The notes under the pieces are model-generated. The model made no database searches. It was not told the origin of the DNA and saw only the letters and a program-made list of their open reading frames with translations. From the NCBI RefSeq assembly GCF_006539565.1, contig NZ_BJNG01000020.1, positions 1 to 64,000 on the forward strand: a DNA stretch of 64,000 nucleotides, given 5' to 3'. Of this stretch, positions 25,165 to 32,963 are shown one piece after another. The DNA is from Pseudonocardia hydrocarbonoxydans. Lineage in GTDB: Bacteria; Actinomycetota; Actinomycetes; Mycobacteriales; Pseudonocardiaceae. Position 1 is the stretch's first letter. Each line of letters opens with the position of its first letter. The position numbers were made by a program, and so were the translations under genes.

Positions 25165-25391
25165 CACTGCCTCATCTCCAGGAGCGCCATGGCGGCGTCC
25201 TCGTCGTCGACACCGGGGTCGGTGTCGCTGTCGGTGCTTCCGTGGCCGTCGCATTCGGTGCATTCACAGGTGCCGTCGCACACGGTGCAGTCGGTTCCGC
25301 GGTAGTCGGTCTCGGGCGTGTCGGGGAAGTAGCCGTAGCCGCTGCACGCGTCGCAGATCCCCGATCCCGCGCAGCCGTCGCAGGTCGTCAC
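25164..25391 (-). CDS. Cys-rich DnaJ-zinc-finger-like small protein
   Basis: A 75-aa protein dominated by CxxC pairs: CDGCAGSGICDACSGYGYF and, after a short spacer, CTVCDGTCECTECDGHGS. The CxxCxGxG pattern is that of the DnaJ central zinc-finger domain, without a J domain. The tail is acidic. A GTG start at 25391 is preferred because it overlaps the preceding stop (GTGA) and GGAGAGG lies about nine bases upstream; an ATG at 25412 is also in frame. Likely a zinc-binding protein-protein or DNA interaction module. Confidence 0.72.
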   Translation of the reverse strand: MTTCDGCAGSGICDACSGYGYFPDTPETDYRGTDCTVCDGTCECTECDGHGSTDSDTDPGVDDEDAAMALLEMRQ

Positions 25392-25594
25392 TTCCGGTTC
25401 CTCTCCGTCCATTCGGCGAGGGTCGCAGGCGATTCGGTCAAGCCCGCCCACTCGTCGCCGGTCAGGGCGTAGTAGCGGACGTCCTCACCGCGGATCATCA
25501 GATACACGGTCTGGTCGACTTGCAGAGTTTCGATGCTCACGTGTTCGACGGTCTCGCCGAGATCGTCGAACCGACGAGCAGGAATTGCGTTCAT
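25388..25594 (-). CDS. small AICE protein of unknown function
   Basis: A 68-aa protein, first gene of the small operon, with GGAGGGACAACG before its ATG. It has a beta-rich middle (TLQVDQTVYLMIRGEDVRYY) and an acidic helical end. Family not recognised. The stop overlaps the next start, coupling it to the Cys-rich protein. Confidence 0.68.
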   Translation of the reverse strand: MNAIPARRFDDLGETVEHVSIETLQVDQTVYLMIRGEDVRYYALTGDEWAGLTESPATLAEWTERNRK

Positions 25595-25758
25595 CGTTGT
25601 CCCTCCTCGGTCGAATCGGCCGGTCCGGCGGTTGCCGGGCCGGTTTCAGGCATGGGTGTAGCCACTGTGGAATTCTCAAAGAACGGCCGGCGCCCGGAAT
25701 GGTGCGCGGCGACGAGCTCCGCCGTCGGCGGGTCGAACTAGTGGAGCAGGTGGTGCGA

Positions 25759-26136
25759 CTACTGGTCCTTGGAACGCGGCGCGGGCGCGCTGGCAGGGGC
25801 GAGGCTCTGCGCCCGGAACGCGATCCCGGCCGTGACCCGACCGGCGTTCTCGATCCGGTAGGGCGAGATGGTCGGGTTGATCAGGACCACGCGGGCGCCC
25901 TCGTCGACACCCGCGCCCGGGTCGTCGATCAGGGTCACGGAGATCTCCTCGCCCTTCTGCGGGCGCTCCCCGGCTGCCGGGACCACCTTGGCGAACAGCG
26001 CCACCGTGAACACGGGCCGCCCGTCGCGGTCGACCGCCGGGATCCACTGGCCGCCGTCGCCCTGCTTCATCTTCGGCGCGGGCGGCTCGACGACCGTCAG
26101 CTTGTAGTTCCCGAGGTCCACCCGGATGTTCTGCAT
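25759..26136 (-). CDS. SCO3933-like AICE regulatory protein
   Basis: A 125-aa mainly beta protein starting MQNIRVDLGNYKLTVVEPPA, with GGAGGAGAC before its ATG. Later segments FTVALFAKVVPAAGERPQKG and RVTAGIAFRAQSL resemble the SCO3933-type regulatory proteins found beside the transfer genes of Streptomyces AICEs; this match is from memory. It is divergent from the GntR-kinase gene across a region full of TGNTAG repeats, so it is probably a main target of that regulator. Confidence 0.7.
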   Translation of the reverse strand: MQNIRVDLGNYKLTVVEPPAPKMKQGDGGQWIPAVDRDGRPVFTVALFAKVVPAAGERPQKGEEISVTLIDDPGAGVDEGARVVLINPTISPYRIENAGRVTAGIAFRAQSLAPASAPAPRSKDQ

Positions 26137-26183
26137 GTCTCCTCCTCCTGGTCGGTGCTGCCTGACACAAGGAAGCTAGCAGT

Positions 26184-26291
26184 TGATAGGTAACCAGCGC
26201 AACTGTTAGGTTCACGATTGCACACGCTGCCGCTGTGAGCTGCGAAAACACGGCGCGGCGTGCCTGGTAGCCCTTGGTAGGGCCTGCTAGC
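26184..26291. promoter_or_regulatory. TGNTAG operator array in the divergent AICE promoter region
   Basis: TGATAGG (26184) and TGTTAGG (26204) are exactly 20 bp apart. TGGTAGC (26265), TGGTAGG (26275) and TGCTAGC (26285) follow at exactly 10-bp steps. Sites phased at one or two helical turns on the same face indicate cooperative binding. The neighbouring GntR-kinase is the obvious candidate binder, repressing both its own gene and the leftward transfer genes, as KorSA does in pSAM2. Confidence 0.65.
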
Positions 26292-26320
26292 GTTGTCACC
26301 CATACCCGACAACCGATGAG

Positions 26321-27181
26321 GTGAGTCCGACGCCCGACGTGACACCGCGCCAGCCGCTGGCCAGGGGAGAGGCGCTGCACGTCCAGATCGCGCGCCAGGT
26401 CCGCAACGACATCGCGGCCGGTCGTCTGCGGGACGGGACTGTCCTGCCGGCCACCCGCGCGCTCGCCACCGAGTGGGGCGTCAGCGTCTTCACGATCACC
26501 GAGGCCATGAAGCTCTTGGCAGCCGAGGGCGTCGTGATCAGCGAGTCGCGGTCCAAGCGGGTGGTCCGCGCGCCGGACCACGTCCGGTCGGAACCGGTGC
26601 GGCACCGCACCACGCACGCCGTGCTGGTGGGCGGCTACGCGGGCAGCGGGAAGTCCGAGTTCTCCCGCATCATCGCCCGCGAGACCGGCTGGCCCCTGCT
26701 GGACAAGGACACGCTCACCCGGCCCGTCGTCGAACGCGCGCTGGAAGCGCTCGGCCTCTCGCCCAACGACCGTGAGTCCGAGGGCTACCGGTCGGAGATC
26801 CGGCCCCGTGAGTACGAGGCGCTTGCTGCGGCCACTCGCGAGAACCTCCAGTGCGGCAACAGCGTCATCGCCACGGCGCCGTTCCTGCTCGAGTTCGGCG
26901 ACGAGGCCTGGCTGACCCGGACCGCCGACGAGTACGAGTCGCTGGGCGCCACCCTCGACGTCGTGTGGCTCTACTGCGATCCACGCACGATGTACACCTA
27001 CCTACGCCGCCGCGGAGCAGCCCGAGACGCCGCGAAGCTCACCGACTGGCAGGACTACGTCACGGGCATCGACACCGACTTCCGTCCCAAGGTGCCGCAC
27101 ACCGTCGTGGAGAACTGCTCGGACAGTCCACCACTCCAGGAGCAGGCGAAGGCCCTACTCAGCCGCCTGGACGCCGGATGA
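26321..27181 (+). CDS. GntR-type regulator fused to a P-loop kinase-like domain
   Basis: A 286-aa two-domain protein. Residues about 10-78 are a GntR winged helix (EALHVQIARQVRNDIAAGRL, then LPATRALATEWGVSVFTITE). From about 95 a P-loop ATPase/kinase domain of the AAA_33/zeta-like class begins (VLVGGYAGSGKSEFSRIIAR), with LLDKDTLTRPVVE as the acidic motif after strand 2 and RRRGAARDAAKL as the Arg lid. GntR proteins usually carry small-molecule-binding C-terminal domains; a kinase-like sensor is unusual. The GTG at 26321 is weakly supported and the start could be slightly downstream. The stop overlaps the next start (ATGA). Confidence 0.85.
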   Translation: MSPTPDVTPRQPLARGEALHVQIARQVRNDIAAGRLRDGTVLPATRALATEWGVSVFTITEAMKLLAAEGVVISESRSKRVVRAPDHVRSEPVRHRTTHAVLVGGYAGSGKSEFSRIIARETGWPLLDKDTLTRPVVERALEALGLSPNDRESEGYRSEIRPREYEALAAATRENLQCGNSVIATAPFLLEFGDEAWLTRTADEYESLGATLDVVWLYCDPRTMYTYLRRRGAARDAAKLTDWQDYVTGIDTDFRPKVPHTVVENCSDSPPLQEQAKALLSRLDAG

Positions 27182-27753
27182 GGTGGGGTGTGGTCCTCTA
27201 CGGGCCACCCGCGTCCGGCAAGGACACCGTCACATGCGAGCTGGTCGCGCTCGATGCGCGGTTCCGGCAGTTCCGCCGGCTCAAGTGCGGCGCAGGCAGG
27301 ACCGACGGGTACCGGGTCGTTGACGCAGCGCAGATGCAAGCGGTGTCCGACGATCTCGTGTGGACCAACGAGCGATACGGCGCGGTCTACGCCGTGGATC
27401 GGGCCGGGCTCATCGACGCGCTCGGCGAGGGTGTGCCGGTCGTCCACCTGGGCCAGCCCGAGGCGGTCGCGGCCGTGTGCAACGCCGTCGACGACGTCCA
27501 GTGGCTCGTCGTGGCGCTCTGGTGCGATCGCGACACCGCACGCGACCGACTGCGCAGCCGGGGGAGTGCAGACGTCGACGAGCGCCTGGACGTGTGGGAC
27601 CAGACCCCGACGCTTCCGCCGCCCGCGTGCACGATCAATACCGGCCTCGTGAGCCCGTCCGCCGTTGCCCAGCTCATCGCAGACGCCGTCACTGCCCGGG
27701 CCGCATCGTCAAGCATCAGCCGAGATTGCGCCGAGGCGAGCCCGCGGCCCTGA
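27178..27753 (+). CDS. P-loop nucleotide-kinase-like protein (guanylate-kinase-like)
   Basis: A 191-aa single-domain protein. Walker A is GVVLYGPPASGKDTVTCELV at the N-terminus. The following order resembles guanylate kinase/PhnN: FRRLKCGAGRTDGYRVVD (nucleotide-binding region), NERYGAVYAVDRAGLIDALG, and a lid with DRDTARDRLRSRGSADVDER. The ATG sits inside the stop of the GntR-kinase gene, so the two are co-translated. The substrate is unknown; it may make or remove the nucleotide signal read by its partner, or act in nucleotide defence. Confidence 0.8.
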   Translation: MRWGVVLYGPPASGKDTVTCELVALDARFRQFRRLKCGAGRTDGYRVVDAAQMQAVSDDLVWTNERYGAVYAVDRAGLIDALGEGVPVVHLGQPEAVAAVCNAVDDVQWLVVALWCDRDTARDRLRSRGSADVDERLDVWDQTPTLPPPACTINTGLVSPSAVAQLIADAVTARAASSSISRDCAEASPRP

Positions 27754-28294
27754 CGTGCAGCGACGGCGTGCTGTGTCGAGACTTTCCCTACTTGTTCAAG
27801 GCGGCGCCGTGCCGGCGCCGCGCGGCGCTGTGTCCGACGCTGCCGCAAGCGCTCGCGCCGGGGCGTGCGGCCTCCGGCCGGTCCCCGCGCGGCGCGCGGC
27901 TGCATGTGCGCCGCGTCGCCGTTCTGCCCGAAGGGAATGCCTGGGCCTTCACCTGCTGTCGTCAAGCATGTTTGTTTCAGTGTGCCGACCACATCCTCCT
28001 CAGTCACCCAGATGCCACAAGCCCCTGTGCTGTTGCAAATTGACGAAACTTGCGCAGTCCAACGGCGATATTCGTGCGGACCGGCACGTTGCGCATATGC
28101 CCCATCGTGATTGTAGTCGCAATCACTATGGTGACGCAGCGCTAGTGTCGTTAATGTCCGATTCGCCCGATCGGCGGTCGCATGTTTCGTCACTTGCTGC
28201 AAACGTCAGGTCTGCGCTACGTAATCTCGCGTACCTGTCCGGCAAGGCCGACGAGTGGGGACCTATCGCTCGCCGGATCAATTCTAGGGGGAAC
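27754..28294. other. non-coding gap with palindrome, AT-richer cargo boundary
   Basis: No gene is supported in these 541 bases. The left part has a GC-rich hairpin built from repeated GGCGCC. From about 27950 base composition drops clearly. A perfect palindrome GTGATTG-N6-CAATCAC lies at 28107-28126, about 170 bases before the secreted-protein start, and may be an operator. Confidence 0.5.
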
Positions 28295-28618
28295 ATGATG
28301 ACGTACCTGCGACGAATGTACGCGATTGGAGCGATTTGCGCTTCGCTCCTAGGTCTTGGTTTCGTGACTGCAACGCAAGCTGCAGCCATTGAGTCATCAC
28401 CATCCGCGGCAACGATCCAAGGCGGAGCCGCTCAAAGTGTCGCCATGATGTACGAAATGTACTACGAGGACTACTTCTTCACCGAGGGAAACTGCGAAGC
28501 GCGCGGTAACGCAATCATTGACCCCGCCAGTCCGGGGCACATCCCGGGCGCCATCGCATACACCTGCATTCTGCATGCCGGTGACGCGAAGTGGTCGATG
28601 TACATCCTCTGGGCCTGA
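28295..28618 (+). CDS. small secreted protein, function unknown
   Basis: A 107-aa protein with a textbook signal peptide (MMTYLRRMYAIGAICASLLG, then LGFVTATQAAA), predicted cleavage after about residue 31. The mature part of about 75 residues is Tyr/Met/Glu-rich (SVAMMYEMYYEDYFFTEGNC) and has two Cys that could form a disulphide. AGGGGGAAC precedes the ATG at 28295. The region is visibly AT-richer than the host, and a strong terminator follows. Family not recognised; a toxin, inhibitor or surface-exclusion role for the element is possible. Confidence 0.7.
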   Translation: MMTYLRRMYAIGAICASLLGLGFVTATQAAAIESSPSAATIQGGAAQSVAMMYEMYYEDYFFTEGNCEARGNAIIDPASPGHIPGAIAYTCILHAGDAKWSMYILWA

Positions 28619-28638
28619 CGTACGCTCGTGCCGACTAC

Positions 28639-28677
28639 GTGACCCGAGAGTTGTATTCGCTGCAACTCTCGGGTCAC
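28639..28677 (+). terminator. strong hairpin after the secreted-protein gene
   Basis: GTGACCCGAGAGTTG (28639-28653) pairs perfectly with CAACTCTCGGGTCAC (28663-28677) across a 9-base loop. It lies 20 bases after the stop, and no U-run follows. Confidence 0.7.
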
Positions 28678-28744
28678 GCCAGTCTGTCGATAAGGCTATG
28701 TGGGGTAGGGTGGTTGAAGACTGACGAATCGGAGGTAAGCCAAC

Positions 28745-29335
28745 GTGGGTGCTAGCGACTTCGTACTTGAAGCGAACCAACAAGTTGTGACCTACGGACG
28801 AATCGAGTGGAGAGTAGAAGAAGGGCCGCTGCTACATGTCGCCGTCTGGCCCTCTCTGACAACTGTGCGTGTCGATGGAGGATCCGTTAGGCTCTCCCGC
28901 ACGGAAAGTCTCGATGGCGATTCGGGCGATCATCTTGTTTGCGTCTCAGGACTCTGGAATCCGTCTGGATTGATAGAAGTAGAAGACGTCGAGGTCGTCC
29001 CTGAGGTGCCGGTGATCCCTGCTGCCTGGGCAGATAGGGAATGTCTCGAAAGGGTGGCAACGCTGGGCGATGAAGAAGTTGCTGCTGTCTATGGATCAGC
29101 GCGAGAGAGTGCATGCGGATTGAGCCTTGCCACTGCTGGCAGTCGGTCACATTTGATGGTGATCAAAGTTCTGCACGTCTGCTCGGATCTTGCGACTTGG
29201 CACGAGCTGCAGGGTCGTCAGTTTATGTCGTTGGCTCCAGCCATTTTCCCACAATCGGTCAAGCCTTCTTCTCCTGCATTTGTTGCGCCACCGGCGGAAC
29301 TGGCGGCCGTCGGACTAGCTGAGAGCAAATTGTAG
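28745..29335 (+). CDS. AICE cargo protein of unknown function
   Basis: A 196-aa protein in AT-richer DNA with GGAGGTAAGCCAAC before the GTG at 28745, a good ribosome site. The first about 85 residues are beta-rich (FVLEANQQVVTYGRIEWRVE, then LLHVAVWPSLTTVRVDGGSV). A Pro-rich linker and a helical C-terminal half follow. No signal peptide, membrane segment or catalytic motif was recognised. It has its own region between terminators, so it may be an independent cargo unit with or without the secreted protein upstream. Confidence 0.65.
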   Translation: MGASDFVLEANQQVVTYGRIEWRVEEGPLLHVAVWPSLTTVRVDGGSVRLSRTESLDGDSGDHLVCVSGLWNPSGLIEVEDVEVVPEVPVIPAAWADRECLERVATLGDEEVAAVYGSARESACGLSLATAGSRSHLMVIKVLHVCSDLATWHELQGRQFMSLAPAIFPQSVKPSSPAFVAPPAELAAVGLAESKL

Positions 29336-29453
29336 TTGTGGACCGGAGGGCATCGCGACCAGTGCAATGGCAGGTCAGCCTGCTCATCGCGGCATATGCG
29401 CTGGTCAGGCGCAGCTCACCAACAACTGTTGACGGCTGGGGCAGGCTGGGGGC

Positions 29454-29687
29454 ATGGCTGAGCCGAATCCAACGTCGGGCATGACTTCCACCGAGCTGAT
29501 GGACCACGTGCTCTCGCGCGTCGCCAACGTGGAGGCTGCTGCCGACCCGCCGGGCAACGAGTGGAACTTCGCACTCGGCGCGCTGTTCGCGCTGTGCAAC
29601 ATGGGCCACTTCGACCAGGAGACGATCGGCAAGTACGAGGCACGCATCCAGGCCGAGGCGAACCGGATCAACGCGGCGCCAAAATGA
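29454..29687 (+). CDS. small protein of unknown function at the AICE right end
   Basis: A 77-aa acidic protein (MAEPNPTSGMTSTELMDHVL), predicted helical with a NEWNFALGALFALCNMGHFD segment. Host-like codon use resumes here. No clear ribosome site is seen before the ATG, so a leaderless start is possible. Last plausible gene before attR. Confidence 0.5.
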   Translation: MAEPNPTSGMTSTELMDHVLSRVANVEAAADPPGNEWNFALGALFALCNMGHFDQETIGKYEARIQAEANRINAAPK

Positions 29688-30049
29688 CCATGCCCTCGCC
29701 GGGCGGCAGGTCTCCGGGATGGCCGGGCAAGGACGCGAGCGAACGAGGGTGGGGGAGGCAGGGTGCGGCATCCCATCGACCTCCCGAAGGGCTACCACAC
29801 GACGGCCCGACGGCAGGCTTCACGAGGCAGGGGTCGGGACGGTCGAGGGCTGCCGCCGGGCCGTCGCGCGGTCGGGCGTTGCCAGGTCGACGGGATGCCG
29901 CACGAGCCCCAGCGTTTCGAGATCCTCGTGGTCCAGAGGCAGCGAAAAGGCAGCACGAGCGGCAGCACGCCGCCGCACACCGCGACACGGAGCAGCACGG
30001 CGACCAGCGCAGATGACCCGCCGAAGCAGCAGCCCGAGCGGTGGACGCG
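29688..30049. other. non-coding gap before attR
   Basis: 362 bases in which overlapping open frames occur on both strands but none has a ribosome site or recognisable protein. It may hold the P'-arm binding sites of the integrase. Confidence 0.45.
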
Positions 30050-30097
30050 CGTTCGCATCGAAGAGGTCAGGGGTTCGATTCCCCTCAGCTCCACCCC
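30050..30097 (+). repeat. attR, right copy of the 48-bp att repeat
   Basis: Identical to 18165-18212. It is only the 3' part of tRNA-Ala and has no 5' half, so it is a displaced remnant of the original gene rather than a second tRNA. Confidence 0.95.
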
Positions 30098-30415
30098 CAC
30101 GACCGGCCTGGTCGGGCGCTCGTCCGCGAGCCTCCGGCCGGGCCGTTCGTCGTTGCGGCCGCCTGGTCCGTGCCGTTCGTGCCGGTGAGCCGGGAGGGCC
30201 CGGTCGGCCCGTCGGCATCCCCGCGACGAGCGGGGCCGGCGTTGCGCTCGTCGCGGGATGGTGGGACCGTGGCCTGCTGCCGAATGACGGCAGAGGCACG
30301 TGGCCGGGGACACCTGCGACCAGTCCCGGGCTCCGCGACATCCTCGCCTCCGGGTGTGGCCCGCGCAGGGGCGATGAGCTGGGTCGGCGGGCCGAGGCAG
30401 AGTGACGAGGGCGCG
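30098..30415. other. original tRNA-Ala downstream region
   Basis: Begins (30099-about 30151) with an imperfect hairpin related to the attL terminator (ACGACCGGCCTGG against CCGGGCCGTTCGT), presumably the host terminator displaced by integration. The rest shows no gene and leads into the AraC remnant. Confidence 0.55.
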
Positions 30416-31362
30416 ATGCTGGTCTACCGGTCGGACGATCTGGGTGAGACCGAGGAGTTCCTCAGCGCCAACTACGCGCCGATGCGCATCGGCAGCGGCA
30501 CCGACGGCCCGTCACCGGCGACGATCGTGCGCTCCGCGGCCGAGTCGCTCAGCATCGACCATCTCGACCTCCGGTTCTCGATGCACTACGAAGCCGCCCC
30601 GTTGGGCAAGATCTGCCTGTGCGACATCGAATCGGGTCGGGTACTGGACCATTCCGTCGGTAATGGTCCTGCGGAGTCGTTCGGCCCCGGCCGGCTGTTC
30701 TCCCTCGCCCCGCCGGACCGTCCCTACGTGGGCACGATCGACCGGGCGAGATATTCGATCGTGATGTTCGACCCGGCGCTGCTCGACGAGCTCGTCGTGA
30801 GCGCGACGGCAACGAACGGGTGCGGTTGCTCGACCACCATCCGGTCAGCGAGGCGGCCGCCCGGCGGCTGCGCGACGCGATCCGTCACGTCGACCGGCAC
30901 ATCCTGACCGACCCCGAGGTCGCCCGGGTACCGCTCGTCGTCGCCTCGGCACTGCGGCACGTGGCCGCCTGCGTGCTGGCCACCTTCCCGCACAGCGGCG
31001 TCCGCGAGGAGTCGGCGGGCGACCGGCGTGACTCGCGGCCCGCCACGATCCACCGGGCGGCCGCCTACATCGAGGCGCACGCCGACACCGACATCGCCCC
31101 CGCCGACATCGCCGCCGCCGCACACATCAGCGTCCGGGCCCTGCACATCGGTTTCCGCCGCCACCTCGGCACGACGCCGATGGGCTACCTGCGCACGGTG
31201 CGCATGGCACACGCCCGCCGTGATCTGCTGGCGGCGGATCCCGCCGCCGGCGACACGGTCTCCGGTATCGCCTCCCGGTGGGGGTTCCACCACCACGGCC
31301 GGTTCGGCGCCACCTACCGGCGCATCTACGGGGAGCTACCCGTTCAGACCCTGTTCCGATGA
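30416..31362 (+). pseudogene. AraC family regulator, frameshifted
   Basis: Two frames together make one AraC protein. The first (from ATG 30416, MLVYRSDDLGETEEFLSANY) carries the cupin-like ligand-binding half and runs to about 30810. The second continues as ERVRLLDHHPVSEAAARRLR and contains the two AraC HTHs (IAPADIAAAAHISVRALHIG; VSGIASRWGFHHHGRFGATY). The shift lies between about 30800 and 30817. A single-base change would restore the frame, so it could be a recent mutation or a sequence error. The gene lies just outside attR. Confidence 0.85.
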
Positions 31363-31511
31363 CCGGACCGCGCCCGGGGACGGCGACGTCCCTACGTGGA
31401 CAGCCATCGCGTCGCTGTCCGGATAGTCGCCACCCGGGCCCGTGACTAGCGTCGGGTCGTCACGACTCCGTGCGGAGTCGGTCGGTCGTCGAACCGGAGG
31501 GACCGCGCCCC

Positions 31512-32907
31512 ATGCAGATCGACACGGCCGTGCCGTCCCCGGACGAGCAGTCGCCGCTGCGCATGCTCGCCCAGCACCACTGTGACGCCCAGCACCACTG
31601 TGACGCCCAGCACCACTGTGACGCCCAGCACCACTGCGACGCCCAGCACCACTGCGACGCCCAGCACCACTGCGACACGCAGACCGCCGCCGAGCTGCGC
31701 TCGGCGAACGCCCGCCTCACCGAGGTCAACGGCAGGCTGCGGAGGACCGTGCACGAGCTGGAAGTGCGGCGGCAGGTGCACGACGCCTACAGCGCCGCGG
31801 CGGCCGCGGGCACGGGGGAGGCCGGGGTGGTCGACGCGTTGCACCGGCTCACCGGGCTCCCGGCCGCGGCGGAGGACCGGTTCGGCAACGTGATCGCGTG
31901 GGCGGGCCCGGGTCGTCCCGATCCCCACCCGCGGTGGTCCGCAGGGCGGCGCGGCGAGCTGGTCGCCGACGCCGGACGCGTTCCGGGCCCCCTGCGCAGG
32001 GGCGGGCGGCTGATCTCGCTGGCCCGCTCCCGCGACGACGTGCTCGGCGCGTTGGTGCTGGTCGACCCGCACCGCAGGGCCGACGAGCACGCCCTGTTCG
32101 CGCTGGAGCAGGGCACCGGCATGCTCTGCGCCGAGCTGGCCCACCAGCAGAGCCTGGCCGAGAACGAGCTGCGGCTGCACCGCGACGTCGTCGAGGACCT
32201 GCTGTCGGGCACTGACGGGGCCAGCGCACTGTCGCGGGCGCGGGCGCTGGGCCACGACCTGACGCCCGAGCACCGGGTCGCGGTGATCCGGTGGCCGGGT
32301 GCGGCAGGCGAGGAGGTGCTGGCGCGCACCGTCCGGCATGCCGTAGCCCGCGTGTTCGACGCCCGCGTGCTGCTGGCGCTGCGCCCGGACGGCGTCGTGC
32401 TCATCGTGCCGCAGCGGGAACCCGACGTGGACGGCCGCCGATGGGGCGCGGTGCACACCGTCATGGCCCGGACCGTGCACGGGGTTGCTGGGGCCATCGG
32501 CGTCGGTGGGCCCTGCACCGGCCCGGCGCAGGTCCCCAGGTCCTACACCCAGGCGACCCGCGCGCTCGGCGTGCGGCTCAGCTCGTCGGCCCCCGCGGGA
32601 GTGACCCTCCACGACCGGCTGGGCATCTACCGGCTACTGGTGTCCGACGGCAACGACGACGAGGTCCGGCGCTATGTGCAGGAGTGGCTCGGCCCGCTGT
32701 TGGCCTACGACGCGTCGAACCGGTCCGATCTGGTGCGGCGGCAACTACGACGCCACCGCTCGGGCGCTGGTCATCCACCGCAGCACCCTGCGCTACCGGC
32801 TGCGCCGGATCCGCGAGATCAGCGACCTCGACATCGGTGAGGTGAACGTCCGCCTCAACCTGCACATCGCGACCCGCGCCCACAACGTCCTGCAGGGCCT
32901 CCCCTGA
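31512..32907 (+). pseudogene. PucR/CdaR-type regulator, broken at its HTH
   Basis: The intact part (from ATG 31512, about 443 codons) has an N-terminal QHHCDA tandem repeat, a helical linker, a GAF-like sensor region (LTGLPAAAEDRFGNVIAWAG) and the PucR linker domain. The C-terminal HTH_30 continues in another frame (GGNYDATARALVIHRSTLRY). About nine residues expected between SDLV and CGGNYD are missing. This is consistent with a deletion of 3n+2 bases between short TGCGG repeats near 32737. As sequenced the DNA-binding helix would not be made. Confidence 0.83.
31572..31679 (+). repeat. six 18-bp tandem repeats encoding QHHCDA
   Basis: Six head-to-tail copies of CAGCACCACTGYGACGCC, the first three with T and the last three with C at the variable position; the last copy ends ACG. 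They are in frame in the PucR gene and give five QHHCDA plus one QHHCDT, a His/Cys-dense segment. Confidence 0.95.
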
Positions 32908-32963
32908 ACCGGGCAGGACCGCCGGCCGGTGGCTGGCCCGCGTTCCCGCGGGCCCGACCGGTG

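Larger units (their letters stand above)
18165..30097. mobile_element. actinomycete integrative and conjugative element (AICE), tRNA-Ala
   Basis: An 11,933-bp element bounded by perfect 48-bp direct repeats and inserted in the 3' end of tRNA-Ala(CGC). It carries the AICE modules: tyrosine integrase and excisionase, a RepSA-like HUH replication initiator, small Spd-like membrane proteins, an FtsK/TraSA-type translocase, an SCO3933-like regulatory protein and a GntR regulator. Cargo lies at the right end. Every conserved module has an intact frame, so the element may still be mobile. AICEs transfer double-stranded DNA between hyphae through the FtsK-like pump and replicate after excision; that mode is inferred. 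Confidence 0.93.

Noticed and set aside
27665..28294. Upstream extension of the secreted-protein frame
   Set aside because: The extension is Arg/Ala-rich and would bury the signal peptide; ATG 28295 has AGGGGG upstream.
30042..30098. Possible second tRNA-Ala
   Set aside because: Only the 3' 45 bases are present; the acceptor 5' strand and D arm are missing, so it is the attR remnant.
29719..30405. Open frame of 228 codons spanning attR
   Set aside because: It runs through the tRNA remnant and hairpin, has no ribosome site and no recognisable protein.
31572..31679. CRISPR-like array
   Set aside because: Units are contiguous 18-mers with no spacers, in frame inside a gene; no cas genes nearby.
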